Assembly: GCF_900104155.1 (NCBI RefSeq)
Contig: NZ_FMYB01000017.1
Span: 1 to 64,000 of the forward strand
DNA: 64,000 bases
Reading direction: 5' to 3'
DNA from: Butyrivibrio sp. INlla16
Lineage (GTDB): Bacteria; Bacillota; Clostridia; Lachnospirales; Lachnospiraceae
Below, in pieces: positions 16,756 to 26,002 of the stretch (positions within the stretch are counted from its first letter, which is position 1; every line of letters starts with the position of its first letter). The translations under genes and the position numbers were made by a program. The notes below the pieces were generated by a model. The model saw nothing but the letters and a program-made list of their open reading frames with translations. It was not told where the DNA came from and searched no databases.

Positions 16756-17448
16756 ATGGAGAGGTATAAAGAAGAATTTATTGAATTTATGGTGGACAGC
16801 AACGTTCTTAAGTTTGGAGAGTTCACATTAAAAAGCGGACGCAAGTCTCCGTTTTTCATGAATGCCGGTGCTTATGTTACAGGAGCTCAGCTCAAGAAGC
16901 TCGGCGAGTATTATGCAAGAGCAATACATGACAATTTCGGTCTTGAATTTGATGTATTATTCGGACCTGCTTATAAGGGAATTCCGCTTACGGTTGCAAC
17001 CACTATCGCCATAAGCGAGCTTTACGGAAGAGAGATCAGATACTGCTCAAACCGCAAGGAGATCAAGGATCACGGCGATAAGGGAATTCTTCTCGGAACC
17101 AAACTCAGAGACGGGGACAGAGTTATGATCATCGAGGATGTTACCACATCAGGTAAGTCCATCGAGGAGACAGTTCCGATCATAAGAGAGCAGGCAGAGG
17201 TTGATATAGTCGGAATGATGGTTTCTCTCAACAGACAGGAGAAGGGACAGGATTCCGACAAGAGCGCACTTGAGGAGATAACAGACAGATATGGCTTTGA
17301 GGCCGGTGCGATCGTTTCAATGTCAGAAGTGGTTGAACACCTCTATGGCAAGAATTTTGATGGCGAGGTTATTATAAACAAAGAGATTAAGAAGGCCATC
17401 GATGAGTATTACAAGGAGTATGGCGCAGCAGGGGTATCTGCCGGCTAA
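16756..17448 (+). CDS. pyrE: Orotate phosphoribosyltransferase
   Basis: The 230-residue type I phosphoribosyltransferase joins orotate and PRPP to form OMP, the substrate of the neighbouring pyrF product. The PRPP loop is clear (VMIIEDVTTSGKS), as is the flexible-loop Lys-rich segment (RKEIKDHGDKG). The ATG at 16756 is chosen because AGGAG (16741-16745) then has a 10-base spacer; the in-frame ATG at 16747 would be only one base from the same site. Eight bases downstream begins a small membrane gene and then two hybrid kinases, an unusual partner set for pyrE. Confidence 0.94.
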   Translation: MERYKEEFIEFMVDSNVLKFGEFTLKSGRKSPFFMNAGAYVTGAQLKKLGEYYARAIHDNFGLEFDVLFGPAYKGIPLTVATTIAISELYGREIRYCSNRKEIKDHGDKGILLGTKLRDGDRVMIIEDVTTSGKSIEETVPIIREQAEVDIVGMMVSLNRQEKGQDSDKSALEEITDRYGFEAGAIVSMSEVVEHLYGKNFDGEVIINKEIKKAIDEYYKEYGAAGVSAG

Positions 17449-17455
17449 CTGATAT

Positions 17456-17818
17456 ATGGAGGAGAGAAAAAAGAGGCGAAAACTTAATATTAAGCTTCCG
17501 TCGTTTGGACGCGGCAGGTACGTGTTTACCGACAAGAAGCATCCTGAAAAAGGAGTCCTTTCAGCTGCACTGGGGCTGATTTCCGTAGCCACAATCGTGT
17601 ATGCCGTCATTCTAAGCTACAGGAATGGCGGGCAGGCAGAAGCAAAATACGCGGTGGCCGTGATGTTTTGTCTGGTTTATTCAATTGCAGGTCTGGTCCT
17701 TGGCATTATGTCGAGGATGGAGAGGGATATATTCAAGCTTTTTCCGAATCTGGGGATAATACTCAATGTGCTGGCGCTCATATGGGTAGGGTTGCTGTTG
17801 TACTTTTCTGTATTGTGA
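17456..17818 (+). CDS. Small three-helix membrane protein (DUF6142-like)
   Basis: The 120-residue protein has a basic, cytoplasmic N-terminus (RKKRRKLNIKL) followed by three predicted membrane helices at about 35-52, 66-84 and 96-117. It resembles the uncharacterised DUF6142 group of Lachnospiraceae; I know of no function. No good ribosome site precedes the ATG, because the GGAGGAG lies just inside the frame. Translation is probably coupled to pyrE, which ends 8 bases earlier. The kinase gene begins 10 bases after its stop, so it likely belongs to the same transcript and may assist the membrane sensor. Confidence 0.65.
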   Translation: MEERKKRRKLNIKLPSFGRGRYVFTDKKHPEKGVLSAALGLISVATIVYAVILSYRNGGQAEAKYAVAVMFCLVYSIAGLVLGIMSRMERDIFKLFPNLGIILNVLALIWVGLLLYFSVL

Positions 17819-17828
17819 GGTGCAGTTT

Positions 17829-20309
17829 ATGGACAGAAACAAGCGGAATGAGGAAATACGCAAGAGTATACAGATCGTAATACTGCTTTGCTATAGCTTG
17901 TATTCTGTTGGCCTCGCTTTAGTATCAGTACTAAATAAATGGGAGTTTTGGGCAGTTCCGATTATCTTTATCGGAACTGTCATCTGCTGGAGTCTTTATG
18001 TGTCCGGACAGTTTGAGTATAAGTTCCGGATATATGTTTTTGCCGGTTTCGTGGCACTATCTACATTCTTTTACGGTTCCCATATTTCCGAATTTTATAA
18101 TTCCACACTAATAATAGTTCTGGCGATGCTTTTGTTCTCACTTACCGAGGAAAAGCCTGCGCTCAGGATTTTATTCATGATGTATGTAATGCTCTTTGCC
18201 TATCACATGATTCTCATGGCGACCGGTATGGAGAATTTCAGTGACCTGTCTGTTTCGATACTGATTCTGAATATCCTGTCGGTGGTTCTGGCTGACAGGG
18301 TGGGCGGATACATCTGTGAAATGTTCTCGATTTCCAAGAAAATGGCCGATGACCTTGAGTTGGAACTAAATGACATGAAGCAGAAGTCCGAGGACTTCAT
18401 GGCGAACATTTCACACGAACTGAGAACGCCCATAAACGTTGTTACCGGTCTGTCAGGTCTTATGCTCGAAGATGAGAAGGAAGAAAAAAAGAAGGCCGAT
18501 TTAAATGCAATTCAGAGTGCAGGTAAAAGACTGTTTTCAAGGATTGAGGACATCCTGGACTACACCGAGATAGATACGGGCTCGCTCCTTCTCTCCGAAG
18601 AGGAGTACCGTATTTCCTCCATAGTTAACGACATAGCGACAGAGTTTCGAACCTTCAGAAGCGGAACCTGTGAGATAGTCATTGATATGGATGTCAATCT
18701 CCCTGCGAGAATGATAGGAGACGCGGGCAGAATAAAGAGAATCATAAGACATCTCATGGTAAATGCTGCGAAATTTACCGATAAAAACGGCTGCGTGAAT
18801 TTACATCTTTTTGCAAGAAAAAAGGAGTACGGAGCTAATCTGTGTATCGAAGTTACGGACACGGGTATCGGAATGACAGATGATGAGAGACTTCGCGTTA
18901 TAGAGGGAATGTATCAAATAGATTCGGGACGAAGCAGAAGGGCTGAGGGCATCGGACTCGGTCTTTCAATCGTGTTCGGATTTGTAAAGCAGATGGGCGG
19001 CTTCGTGAGACTTGAGAGCGAGGTGAAAAAAGGCACCAGGGTGACTGTAAGTATACCCCAGAAGGTTGTGGACGATAAGCCCAGCGTTATCCTTGATCAT
19101 CCCGAAAAACTCGAGCTTGCCTGCTATCTTAGAAATGACAAGTATAAGAGTCCTGCAGTCAGAGAGTATTACAACACAATGATAATGCACACCCTTAAAG
19201 GGCTGTCAGTTCCGATTCACAGAGCGTCCGAATTTGAGGAACTTAAGAAGCTGTGCGCTGCAAACCAGATAACCCATATCCTTATTGCTGAGGAAGAATA
19301 TCAGGAGAATAAGGATTTCTATGAAAACATGAAGCCCGACGTTTCGGTTATTGTGTCAGTTTCGGGAGGTTACAGAATACCTGCCGGCAGCAAGGTTACC
19401 TTTATCAGAAAGCCTATTTTCAGCCATTCAATTGTAAATGCCGTTAACAGAAAGATGACAGTCTGGGAATTCGATCCCGAGACCAGTGGAAAGAAACTTG
19501 TATTCAACGGCGTAAATGCGCTGGTTGTTGATGATGAGGAGATGAACCTGCTTGTTGCGAAGGGAATTCTCGCCGGGTACGGAATGGACGCGGATGTTGT
19601 GCTAAGCGGAATGGAAGCTGTACATCTGTGTGAGAAAAAGAGCTATGATGTCATTTTCATGGATCATATGATGCCCGAAGTTGACGGCGTTGAGGCTATG
19701 AAGATGATAAGACATAACCTTGGACCCGACGATCACACCGCAATTATTGCGTTTACCGCAAATGCCGTGAGTGGCGTCAGAGAAATGTTCATGAAGGAGG
19801 GCTTTGATGAATTCCTTGCAAAGCCTATCGAGATATCGGAGCTTGAGAGAATCCTTAAAAAGCTGCTTCCTTCAACGATGTGGGAGTATGTCACCGTTGA
19901 GAGAGATGATGAGGAAGTGGTACAGGCAGAGGGCGGATCAGGCATTAGCAGAAGCAGTGAACTTGTTACTTTAAATGCCGAACAGGGTGTAAAAATCTGC
20001 CGCGGAAGCAGCGAGTTTTTCGAAGAAGTTCTGCTTGAATTTGCCAGGGAAGCAGACGCTATTGCGGGACAGGCGCAGGAACTCTATGACGCGAGAGACT
20101 GGGAGAATTACAGCATAAAGCTCTCGGGACTTAAGCTGTCTTCAAGAATAATCGGCGCAGACGATCTTTCCAGAAAAGCGGGAGAGATCGAGAGAGCTGC
20201 AAAGGATAAGTGGGAGGCATATATTATTGCAAACCACGAGGATTTAAAACGACAGATAGGCGCTGTAAAAGACGATATTATTCGTGTTTACGGAGGTAAT
20301 GCATCATGA
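17829..20309 (+). CDS. Membrane hybrid histidine kinase with a degenerate HPt domain
   Basis: The 826-residue protein has five to six membrane helices (about 12-165), a coiled coil, HisKA with SHELRTP (His196), and HATPase with DTGIGM and GIGLGLS. A receiver-like domain without acidic pocket follows (about 430-540), then a full receiver with Asp612 in VIFMDHMMP and Lys in LAKPIE. The C-terminal helical domain aligns with the HPt domains of its relatives (GLKLSSRIIGA), but the phosphorylatable His is Ser766. Phosphate on Asp612 must therefore leave to an HPt in trans or be lost by hydrolysis. The ATG at 17829 has GAGGTG upstream; a GTG at 17820 is the alternative. Its stop overlaps the next kinase gene by four bases (ATGA). 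Confidence 0.88.
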   Translation: MDRNKRNEEIRKSIQIVILLCYSLYSVGLALVSVLNKWEFWAVPIIFIGTVICWSLYVSGQFEYKFRIYVFAGFVALSTFFYGSHISEFYNSTLIIVLAMLLFSLTEEKPALRILFMMYVMLFAYHMILMATGMENFSDLSVSILILNILSVVLADRVGGYICEMFSISKKMADDLELELNDMKQKSEDFMANISHELRTPINVVTGLSGLMLEDEKEEKKKADLNAIQSAGKRLFSRIEDILDYTEIDTGSLLLSEEEYRISSIVNDIATEFRTFRSGTCEIVIDMDVNLPARMIGDAGRIKRIIRHLMVNAAKFTDKNGCVNLHLFARKKEYGANLCIEVTDTGIGMTDDERLRVIEGMYQIDSGRSRRAEGIGLGLSIVFGFVKQMGGFVRLESEVKKGTRVTVSIPQKVVDDKPSVILDHPEKLELACYLRNDKYKSPAVREYYNTMIMHTLKGLSVPIHRASEFEELKKLCAANQITHILIAEEEYQENKDFYENMKPDVSVIVSVSGGYRIPAGSKVTFIRKPIFSHSIVNAVNRKMTVWEFDPETSGKKLVFNGVNALVVDDEEMNLLVAKGILAGYGMDADVVLSGMEAVHLCEKKSYDVIFMDHMMPEVDGVEAMKMIRHNLGPDDHTAIIAFTANAVSGVREMFMKEGFDEFLAKPIEISELERILKKLLPSTMWEYVTVERDDEEVVQAEGGSGISRSSELVTLNAEQGVKICRGSSEFFEEVLLEFAREADAIAGQAQELYDARDWENYSIKLSGLKLSSRIIGADDLSRKAGEIERAAKDKWEAYIIANHEDLKRQIGAVKDDIIRVYGGNAS

Positions 20310-22990
20310 TTTTAAAGCGCTTGTTCAAAGCTGCAAGTGATCATAACAAGACACTTCAGGAGAGACTGTTCTCGGTTATTCCGGTGATCGGTCTGTTTTC
20401 CATGTTCCTCCTTATTTTTATAGGTATTTTTGTTGAGGACGATATCAGAAATACCATCATTATTTCGCTGTGCCTTGTTGCATTTATAGGAATAGTTGTT
20501 GTCTCTATAAAAAAGCACAGAGTGCAGACGGGAGCGACCATAATCGCTGTGGTGCTTGTGGTTATAATGCTTCCGGCAGCATTCATATACGGAGGTGGAA
20601 TCTACGGCGGATCCCCGATCTGGTTCGTATTCGGCTTTGCATATATAGGAATTACTGTTGAAGGCAGAAGAAAATATGTACTTCTTGTAATCGGTGCGAT
20701 AATGACCGGTATCTCCTACTATATTGCCTATACATTTCCTGAAAAGGTGGCGCAGCATACGCTGGAGATGGCGCACCTTGATTCCTTTGCAAGTGTTGTG
20801 CTTGTGAGTTTCCTGATTACGATAATAGTTCTTTTCCAGAATCAGGTTTACCAATCGGAAAATGATCTTATCCAGCAGCAGAAGAAGGAAATCGAAGAAC
20901 TGTCCCAGACCAGGAACAAATTCTTCTCAAATGTCAGCCATGAGCTCAGGACGCCCATAGATTCAATTCTTGGATTCAATGAGCTGATCCTTAGAAGTGC
21001 AAACAGCGATGAGATTGCAGAGAATGCCGAGAATATAAAGAGTGCCAGCAGACTTATGCTATCTCTTATAAATGACGTTCTGGATATGAATAAGCTTGAA
21101 TCCGGAAAAATGGAGATTGTTCCCGCGGAATATGACCTTGCCGGAATGTTGTCCGAGACAGTCAATATGGTATGGGAGAGCGCTTCGAGAAAAGGTCTTG
21201 CTCTTTACATTGACGTGGACAAGACAATCCCCAGAAAACTTATCGGAGATGACATGAGAATAGAGCAGATTCTTATCAATCTCATTAGTAATGCCATTAA
21301 GTTTACGAATGAAGGAAGCGTTAAGATTTCCGTAAAATGGAAACCGCTTCAGAACAAGCAGATATCTATCATTTTTTCAGTAGAAGATACAGGTATGGGT
21401 ATTAAGAGAGATAACATGCCCTATCTGTTTGATGAGTTCAAGAGAATAAATGTCGAGCAGACCAAGGGGATTTCCGGTACGGGACTTGGTCTTGCGATTG
21501 TGAAACAGCTGACGGAACAGATGAACGGCGAGATACAGGTCAACAGTATCTATACAAAGGGATCGACCTTTACCGTATCTATTCCGCAGGAAATTGTTAG
21601 GGATGAGCCTATAGGTGAGATGGCGCTGGAGACTCTTAAAAAGCGCGAAATGGGACAGTTCTACAGACAGAGCTTCGAGGCTCCCGCCTGCAGGATTCTT
21701 GTTGTTGATGACAACATGATGAACAGAATCGTCACTGTCAAACTTCTGAAGGATACCAAGATGGTTATCGACCAGGCAGAGAGCGGCGCAGAATGTCTTT
21801 CAAGATGTAATGATGCAGAATATGACTGCATCTTCATGGATATCGAGATGCCTGAGATGGATGGGGTGGAGAGCCTTCGTCAGATACGCTCACAGATCGG
21901 TGGACTGAACAGAGAGACGCCTGTCATTGTTTTGACAGCGCATTCGTCGGCTGATGATCAGGCGAGGTACAGAGCTGCGGGCTTTGACGGTTACCTGCTT
22001 AAACCGGTATCGGGAGAAATGCTTGAAAATACGCTTCTTCGCGTGCTTCCGGGAGATAAGGTTCACAGGATAACTCCCACTTATATTGATCCCGAGGATC
22101 AAAAGCTCCTTTCAAGCAGAGAGAAGCTTCCGATTTTGATAACAACAGAAAGTGCTGTTGATATACCCAAGGAAATGATTGCTGAACTCAGGATACCCAT
22201 TATTCCGCTTTATATCAGAACGCAGAACGGACTGTTTCTTGACGGAGTTGAAGCAGAGACTGAGGGAGTTTTAAAGTACATGAAAGAGGGCGGAGCAGAC
22301 AAGCTCTTTGTGGATATTCCATCTATTCAGGAGTATGAAGATTTCTTTGCTTCTCACCTTTCGGATGCGGAGAATATCATCCATATCAGTATGTCCGGCA
22401 AAGCGGGCGGAGCATATCATGTGGCAAAAGAGGCTGCAGCTTCTTTTGATAAGGTCACGGTGATTGATTCCGAGAGCCTTTCAAGTGGAATAGGATTTCT
22501 TGTGCTTGAGGCAATACGTCTTGCCAGAGAGGGGAAAAACGTTCAGGATTGCGTAGAGCAGCTTAATATTATAAAGAAACGTATACACACCAGCTTCCTT
22601 ATCGACAATATTGATTACCTTATCAGGATGGGAAGAATCAAAAGAAAAGTCGGAGGTTTCAGCAGAGTCTTCATGCTTAAGCCGGCGGTTCTCTTCCGTG
22701 ACGGCAGAGGAAGTCTTGGAAGAATGATGATTGGTTCTGTTGCAAAATGCCGCAAAGCCTATATTGAGGATCAGCTGACCAAGTTTGCACCTATTGACAG
22801 AAGCAGGCTGTTTATAACCCATAGCGATCTTTCATCCGCGGAAATTGAGGAGATCAAGAAATGGGTAAACAATATAATGTCCTTTGAAGAGATAATTGTT
22901 CAGAAAGAATCCGCATCTATGGCAGCTATCCATGGAAGTGCGGCCTTCGGACTTTTGTACATGCTTGGAGAAACCAGAAATAATGGCTAA
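20306..22990 (+). CDS. Hybrid histidine kinase-receiver fused to a DegV fatty-acid-binding domain
   Basis: The 894-residue fusion has six membrane helices (about 18-175), HisKA with SHELRTP (His212), HATPase (NAIKFT, DTGMGI, GTGLGLA) and a receiver with Asp512 in CIFMDIEMP and Lys in LLKPVS. From about residue 611 to the end it carries a complete DegV/EDD domain: ITTESAVDIPKEM at the start, then IIHISMSGKAGGAYHVA, VIDSESLSSGIGF and DYLIRMGRIKRKVGG. DegV proteins bind fatty acids, and FakB relatives present them to a kinase. The domain sits where sister kinases have their HPt. I infer that it senses a lipid or acyl chain, or delivers one under phosphorelay control. The gene overlaps both neighbours, so the three form one translation-coupled unit. 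Confidence 0.9.
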   Translation: MILKRLFKAASDHNKTLQERLFSVIPVIGLFSMFLLIFIGIFVEDDIRNTIIISLCLVAFIGIVVVSIKKHRVQTGATIIAVVLVVIMLPAAFIYGGGIYGGSPIWFVFGFAYIGITVEGRRKYVLLVIGAIMTGISYYIAYTFPEKVAQHTLEMAHLDSFASVVLVSFLITIIVLFQNQVYQSENDLIQQQKKEIEELSQTRNKFFSNVSHELRTPIDSILGFNELILRSANSDEIAENAENIKSASRLMLSLINDVLDMNKLESGKMEIVPAEYDLAGMLSETVNMVWESASRKGLALYIDVDKTIPRKLIGDDMRIEQILINLISNAIKFTNEGSVKISVKWKPLQNKQISIIFSVEDTGMGIKRDNMPYLFDEFKRINVEQTKGISGTGLGLAIVKQLTEQMNGEIQVNSIYTKGSTFTVSIPQEIVRDEPIGEMALETLKKREMGQFYRQSFEAPACRILVVDDNMMNRIVTVKLLKDTKMVIDQAESGAECLSRCNDAEYDCIFMDIEMPEMDGVESLRQIRSQIGGLNRETPVIVLTAHSSADDQARYRAAGFDGYLLKPVSGEMLENTLLRVLPGDKVHRITPTYIDPEDQKLLSSREKLPILITTESAVDIPKEMIAELRIPIIPLYIRTQNGLFLDGVEAETEGVLKYMKEGGADKLFVDIPSIQEYEDFFASHLSDAENIIHISMSGKAGGAYHVAKEAAASFDKVTVIDSESLSSGIGFLVLEAIRLAREGKNVQDCVEQLNIIKKRIHTSFLIDNIDYLIRMGRIKRKVGGFSRVFMLKPAVLFRDGRGSLGRMMIGSVAKCRKAYIEDQLTKFAPIDRSRLFITHSDLSSAEIEEIKKWVNNIMSFEEIIVQKESASMAAIHGSAAFGLLYMLGETRNNG

Positions 22991-23738
22991 GGTTTTGATT
23001 GTTGATGACGCCGAAATGAATGCTGAGCTCCTTGCAGAAATCGTAGGAATGTTTGGAGTGGATTCGATGACTGCTTCCAATGGAAAGGAAGCGGTCGATT
23101 TGGTGCGCCGCGAAACCTTTGACCTTATTTTCATGGATCATCTAATGCCGGTGATGGATGGACTTGAGGCCATGGCGATTATTAAGAAGGAAAAGCTGTG
23201 TCCCTCCACGCCTGTAGTCATGGTAACCGCAAACGATTCCGCAGTTGACGGAGATATTTATAAGGAAGCCGGTTTTTCCGAGTACCTGAAAAAACCGATA
23301 CCTTCGAAGGATGTCAGAGCCATTTTTATGAAATACGGCATAATCGGATGCGATGGTGAAAAGGACGAATGGAGAAATTTCTCAAAGAGCATAAAAGGTA
23401 TAAATATCGAAGGGCCGATGCAGTATTTTTTGAACGACCTTTCTTTTTATAGGGAGGTTTTATACGAGTATTCAAAGAACAGCACCTTCGACTGGGCTGA
23501 AAAGATGCTCACCTTTCAGGAAGTGTCGGTACTTCTGCCCGGTGTGCGCGCTGCCAAGGACGCCGCAAGGCTGATCGGAGCAGTGCAGCTTGCAGAGCTT
23601 GCTCTATCAATGGAGAGGGATATAGAAAACGGAGACGAGAAATCTTTTCTTGAGCATTTGGGGAGCTATCGTTTATTGGAAAAAAAGCTCAAGAAAACCA
23701 TTTTAAAAACGGAAAGTTTAGCGCATTCTCATAGTTGA
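22983..23738 (+). CDS. Response regulator: receiver plus HPt-like domain lacking the histidine
   Basis: The 251-residue protein has a complete receiver (VVDDAE-type acidic pair, Asp52 in LIFMDHLMP, Lys in YLKKPIP). A helical second domain (about 125-245) aligns with the HPt domains of neighbouring kinases (ARLIGAVQLAELA), but the acceptor position is Arg189 instead of His. There is no DNA-binding domain. It overlaps the end of the kinase-DegV gene by 8 bases and is its likely partner. Because the HPt-like half cannot carry phosphate, it may be a docking module or a sink. The start at 22983 is chosen over an upstream GTG-type frame extension because the receiver begins exactly there. Confidence 0.8.
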   Translation: MAKVLIVDDAEMNAELLAEIVGMFGVDSMTASNGKEAVDLVRRETFDLIFMDHLMPVMDGLEAMAIIKKEKLCPSTPVVMVTANDSAVDGDIYKEAGFSEYLKKPIPSKDVRAIFMKYGIIGCDGEKDEWRNFSKSIKGINIEGPMQYFLNDLSFYREVLYEYSKNSTFDWAEKMLTFQEVSVLLPGVRAAKDAARLIGAVQLAELALSMERDIENGDEKSFLEHLGSYRLLEKKLKKTILKTESLAHSHS

Positions 23739-23764
23739 TTATACAGTACATCTTATGGTAGGAT
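23735..23764 (+). promoter_or_regulatory. Promoter of the purEMND operon
   Basis: TTGATT (23735-23740), 18 bp, then TAGGAT (23759-23764) preceded by TG (23756-23757). The -35 overlaps the stop codon of the upstream regulator. The leader of about 50 bases is too short for a purine riboswitch. Confidence 0.55.
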
Positions 23765-23816
23765 TTCCGTGGTTACGTTTTTAATTTTTTGTACCATTTT
23801 ATTTTGGAGGAGAGAT

Positions 23817-24317
23817 ATGGCACAAGTTGGGATCGTTATGGGCTCTGACTCGGATATGCCGGTCATGGCCAAGGCAGCAGGGGTGCTTGATGAGCTGGGA
23901 ATCTCGTATGAGATGAATATTATTTCAGCACATCGTGAGCCCGAAGAGTTCTTCGAATATGCGAAGAGCGCAGAAGATAAAGGTTTTAAAGTCATCATTG
24001 CCGGAGCAGGAATGGCAGCACATCTTCCTGGTATGTGCGCCGCAATTTTTCCTATGCCTGTTATCGGAATTCCCATGCATACAACTTCATTAGGCGGAAG
24101 AGATTCGCTCTACAGTATTGTACAGATGCCTTCAGGCATTCCGGTTGCTACTGTGGCTATTAATGGCGGTGTAAATGCCGGTCTTCTTGCTGCGAAGATT
24201 CTTGCAACAAGTGATGCAGAGCTTTTGGGAAAACTTAAGGACTATTCAAAAGGCCTGAAGGAAGCGGTTGTCGCAAAGGACGCACACCTTCAGGAGGTTG
24301 GATATAAGAATTATTAA
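23817..24317 (+). CDS. purE: N5-carboxyaminoimidazole ribonucleotide mutase
   Basis: The 166-residue class I PurE converts N5-CAIR to CAIR in purine synthesis. The signature GSDSDMPVM is at the N-terminus, the catalytic His lies in ISAHREPEE, and the [10 protein letters not shown] loop follows. The ATG at 23817 has GGAGGAGA upstream and begins where PurE normally does; an in-frame earlier start would add 16 hydrophobic residues without a ribosome site. It is the first gene of a four-gene operon with purM, purN and purD. No purK is seen here, so the N5-CAIR synthetase must be elsewhere. Confidence 0.95.
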   Translation: MAQVGIVMGSDSDMPVMAKAAGVLDELGISYEMNIISAHREPEEFFEYAKSAEDKGFKVIIAGAGMAAHLPGMCAAIFPMPVIGIPMHTTSLGGRDSLYSIVQMPSGIPVATVAINGGVNAGLLAAKILATSDAELLGKLKDYSKGLKEAVVAKDAHLQEVGYKNY

Positions 24318-24328
24318 TGGAGGAAAAC

Positions 24329-25363
24329 ATGTCAGAGCTTAACTACAAAAACGCAGGTGTCGATATCGAAGCAGGCTACAAGTCTGTAGAGATGATTAAG
24401 GGTTATGTAAAGGAGACCATGAGACCCGAAGTCCTTGGCGGCCTCGGTGGCTTTTCAGGAGCCTTTTCCCTTGCAAACATTAAGAATATGAAGGATCCGG
24501 TACTCTTATCCGGAACCGACGGAGTTGGAACAAAGATAAAACTTGCATTTCTTCTTGATAAGCACGACACCATCGGAATCGATGCTGTTGCAATGTGTGT
24601 AAATGATGTTATCTGCGCGGGTGGTGAGCCGCTGTTCTTCCTTGATTACATCGCTTGTGGAAAGAACTATCCGGAGAAAATCGCAGCAATCGTTAAGGGT
24701 GTTGCTGAGGGCTGCAAGCAGTCTGAGTGTGCACTAATCGGCGGTGAGACAGCTGAGCATCCGGGACTCATGCCCGAGGATGAGTACGACGTGGCAGGCT
24801 TTGCAGTCGGCGTTGTAGACAGAGAGGACATGATCGACGGAAGCACCATTAAAGCCGGCGATACACTTATTGGCGTAGCTTCAAGCGGCGTTCATTCCAA
24901 CGGTTTTTCACTTGTAAGAAAAGTATTCGACATGACTAAGGAGAGCCTTGAGAAGTACTACGATGAGCTCGGATGTACACTCGGCGAGGCGCTTCTTGCA
25001 CCTACCAAGATTTATGTGAAGATGCTCAAGAGCATTAAAAATGCAGGCGTTAAGGTTAAGGGCTGCAGCCACATCACAGGCGGCGGTTTTTATGAGAACA
25101 TCCCGAGAATGCTTCCCGATGGCTGCAAGGCAGTAGTGAAGAAGGACAGCTACGAGGTTCCTGCTATCTTCAAGCTTATGCAGAAGACAGGCAATCTTGA
25201 GGAGAAGATGATGTTCAACACCTTCAACTGCGGACTTGGAATGGTTATCGCTGTAGATCCTGCAGATGCTGACAAGACCCTTGAGGCAATCAAGGCTTCA
25301 GGCGAGAAGGCATGGATCGTTGGATCTGTAGAAGCAGGCGACAAGGGAGTGGAGATATGCTAA
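24329..25363 (+). CDS. purM: Phosphoribosylformylglycinamidine cyclo-ligase (AIR synthetase)
   Basis: The 344-residue enzyme closes FGAM to AIR with ATP. The N-terminus [11 protein letters not shown], the loop [10 protein letters not shown] and the segment GGETAEHPG are standard for PurM, and length matches the family. The ATG at 24329 is preferred because GGAGGA (24319-24324) sits directly upstream; the ATG at 24317 includes that ribosome site inside the frame. The gene ends with an 8-base overlap into purN, typical of translational coupling within this operon. Confidence 0.95.
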   Translation: MSELNYKNAGVDIEAGYKSVEMIKGYVKETMRPEVLGGLGGFSGAFSLANIKNMKDPVLLSGTDGVGTKIKLAFLLDKHDTIGIDAVAMCVNDVICAGGEPLFFLDYIACGKNYPEKIAAIVKGVAEGCKQSECALIGGETAEHPGLMPEDEYDVAGFAVGVVDREDMIDGSTIKAGDTLIGVASSGVHSNGFSLVRKVFDMTKESLEKYYDELGCTLGEALLAPTKIYVKMLKSIKNAGVKVKGCSHITGGGFYENIPRMLPDGCKAVVKKDSYEVPAIFKLMQKTGNLEEKMMFNTFNCGLGMVIAVDPADADKTLEAIKASGEKAWIVGSVEAGDKGVEIC

Positions 25364-26001
25364 ACATTGCAGTCCTTGTTTCCGGCGGCGGAACCAATCT
25401 TCAGGCGATAATTGATGCTGTGGAGAGCGGTAAGATTACAAATACGAAAATCGGCATGGTTTTTTCAAATAACCGAAATGCCTACGCTCTCGAGAGAGCA
25501 GCTAAGCACGGAATAAAAACCGAGGTTCTTGTTCCGAAGGAATTTGAGAACAGAGATGCTTTTAATGAAGCTTTTTACAATCTTCTGATTTCAGAGAATC
25601 CTGATCTTATCGTTCTTGCGGGCTGCCTTGTGGTGATACCCGAGAAGATCGTCAAGGCATTTAGCGGCAGGATAATCAACATCCATCCTTCGCTCATTCC
25701 GTCATTTTGCGGAACCGGTTTCTATGGACTTAAGGTTCATGAAAAAGCGCTCGAGCGCGGAGTCAGGGTTTCCGGAGCAACGGTTCACTTTGTTGACGAA
25801 GGCACCGACACAGGCCCGATCATTCTGCAGAAACCTGTCATGATAAGACCTGACGACACTGCGAAAACTTTGCAGCAGCGCATTATGGAGCAGGCTGAAT
25901 GGAAGATTCTACCCAAGGCTATCGACCTTATCGCAAACGGTAAGGTGAAAGTGGCTGACGGTAAGGTTGTTATAGAAGGTTACGACCCGGAGGAGATATA
26001 A
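25357..26001 (+). CDS. purN: Phosphoribosylglycinamide formyltransferase
   Basis: The 214-residue enzyme transfers a formyl group from 10-formyl-THF to [14 protein letters not shown] binds the ribonucleotide phosphate. The catalytic triad is visible as Asn and His in [11 protein letters not shown] and Asp in [10 protein letters not shown]. The start overlaps the end of purM (ATGCTAA), and the ribosome site is GGAG just before it. purD begins one base after its stop. Confidence 0.95.
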   Translation: MLNIAVLVSGGGTNLQAIIDAVESGKITNTKIGMVFSNNRNAYALERAAKHGIKTEVLVPKEFENRDAFNEAFYNLLISENPDLIVLAGCLVVIPEKIVKAFSGRIINIHPSLIPSFCGTGFYGLKVHEKALERGVRVSGATVHFVDEGTDTGPIILQKPVMIRPDDTAKTLQQRIMEQAEWKILPKAIDLIANGKVKVADGKVVIEGYDPEEI

Positions 26002-26002
26002 A

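Noticed and set aside
20312..20854. A 180-codon minus-strand frame opposite the kinase-DegV gene
   Set aside because: It is antisense to strongly supported membrane-helix codons, is rich in His, Tyr and Asn, and has no family resemblance.
23739..23816. Purine riboswitch ahead of purE
   Set aside because: The leader from the predicted promoter is only about 50 bases and lacks the conserved core; a purine riboswitch would need ~70 or more.
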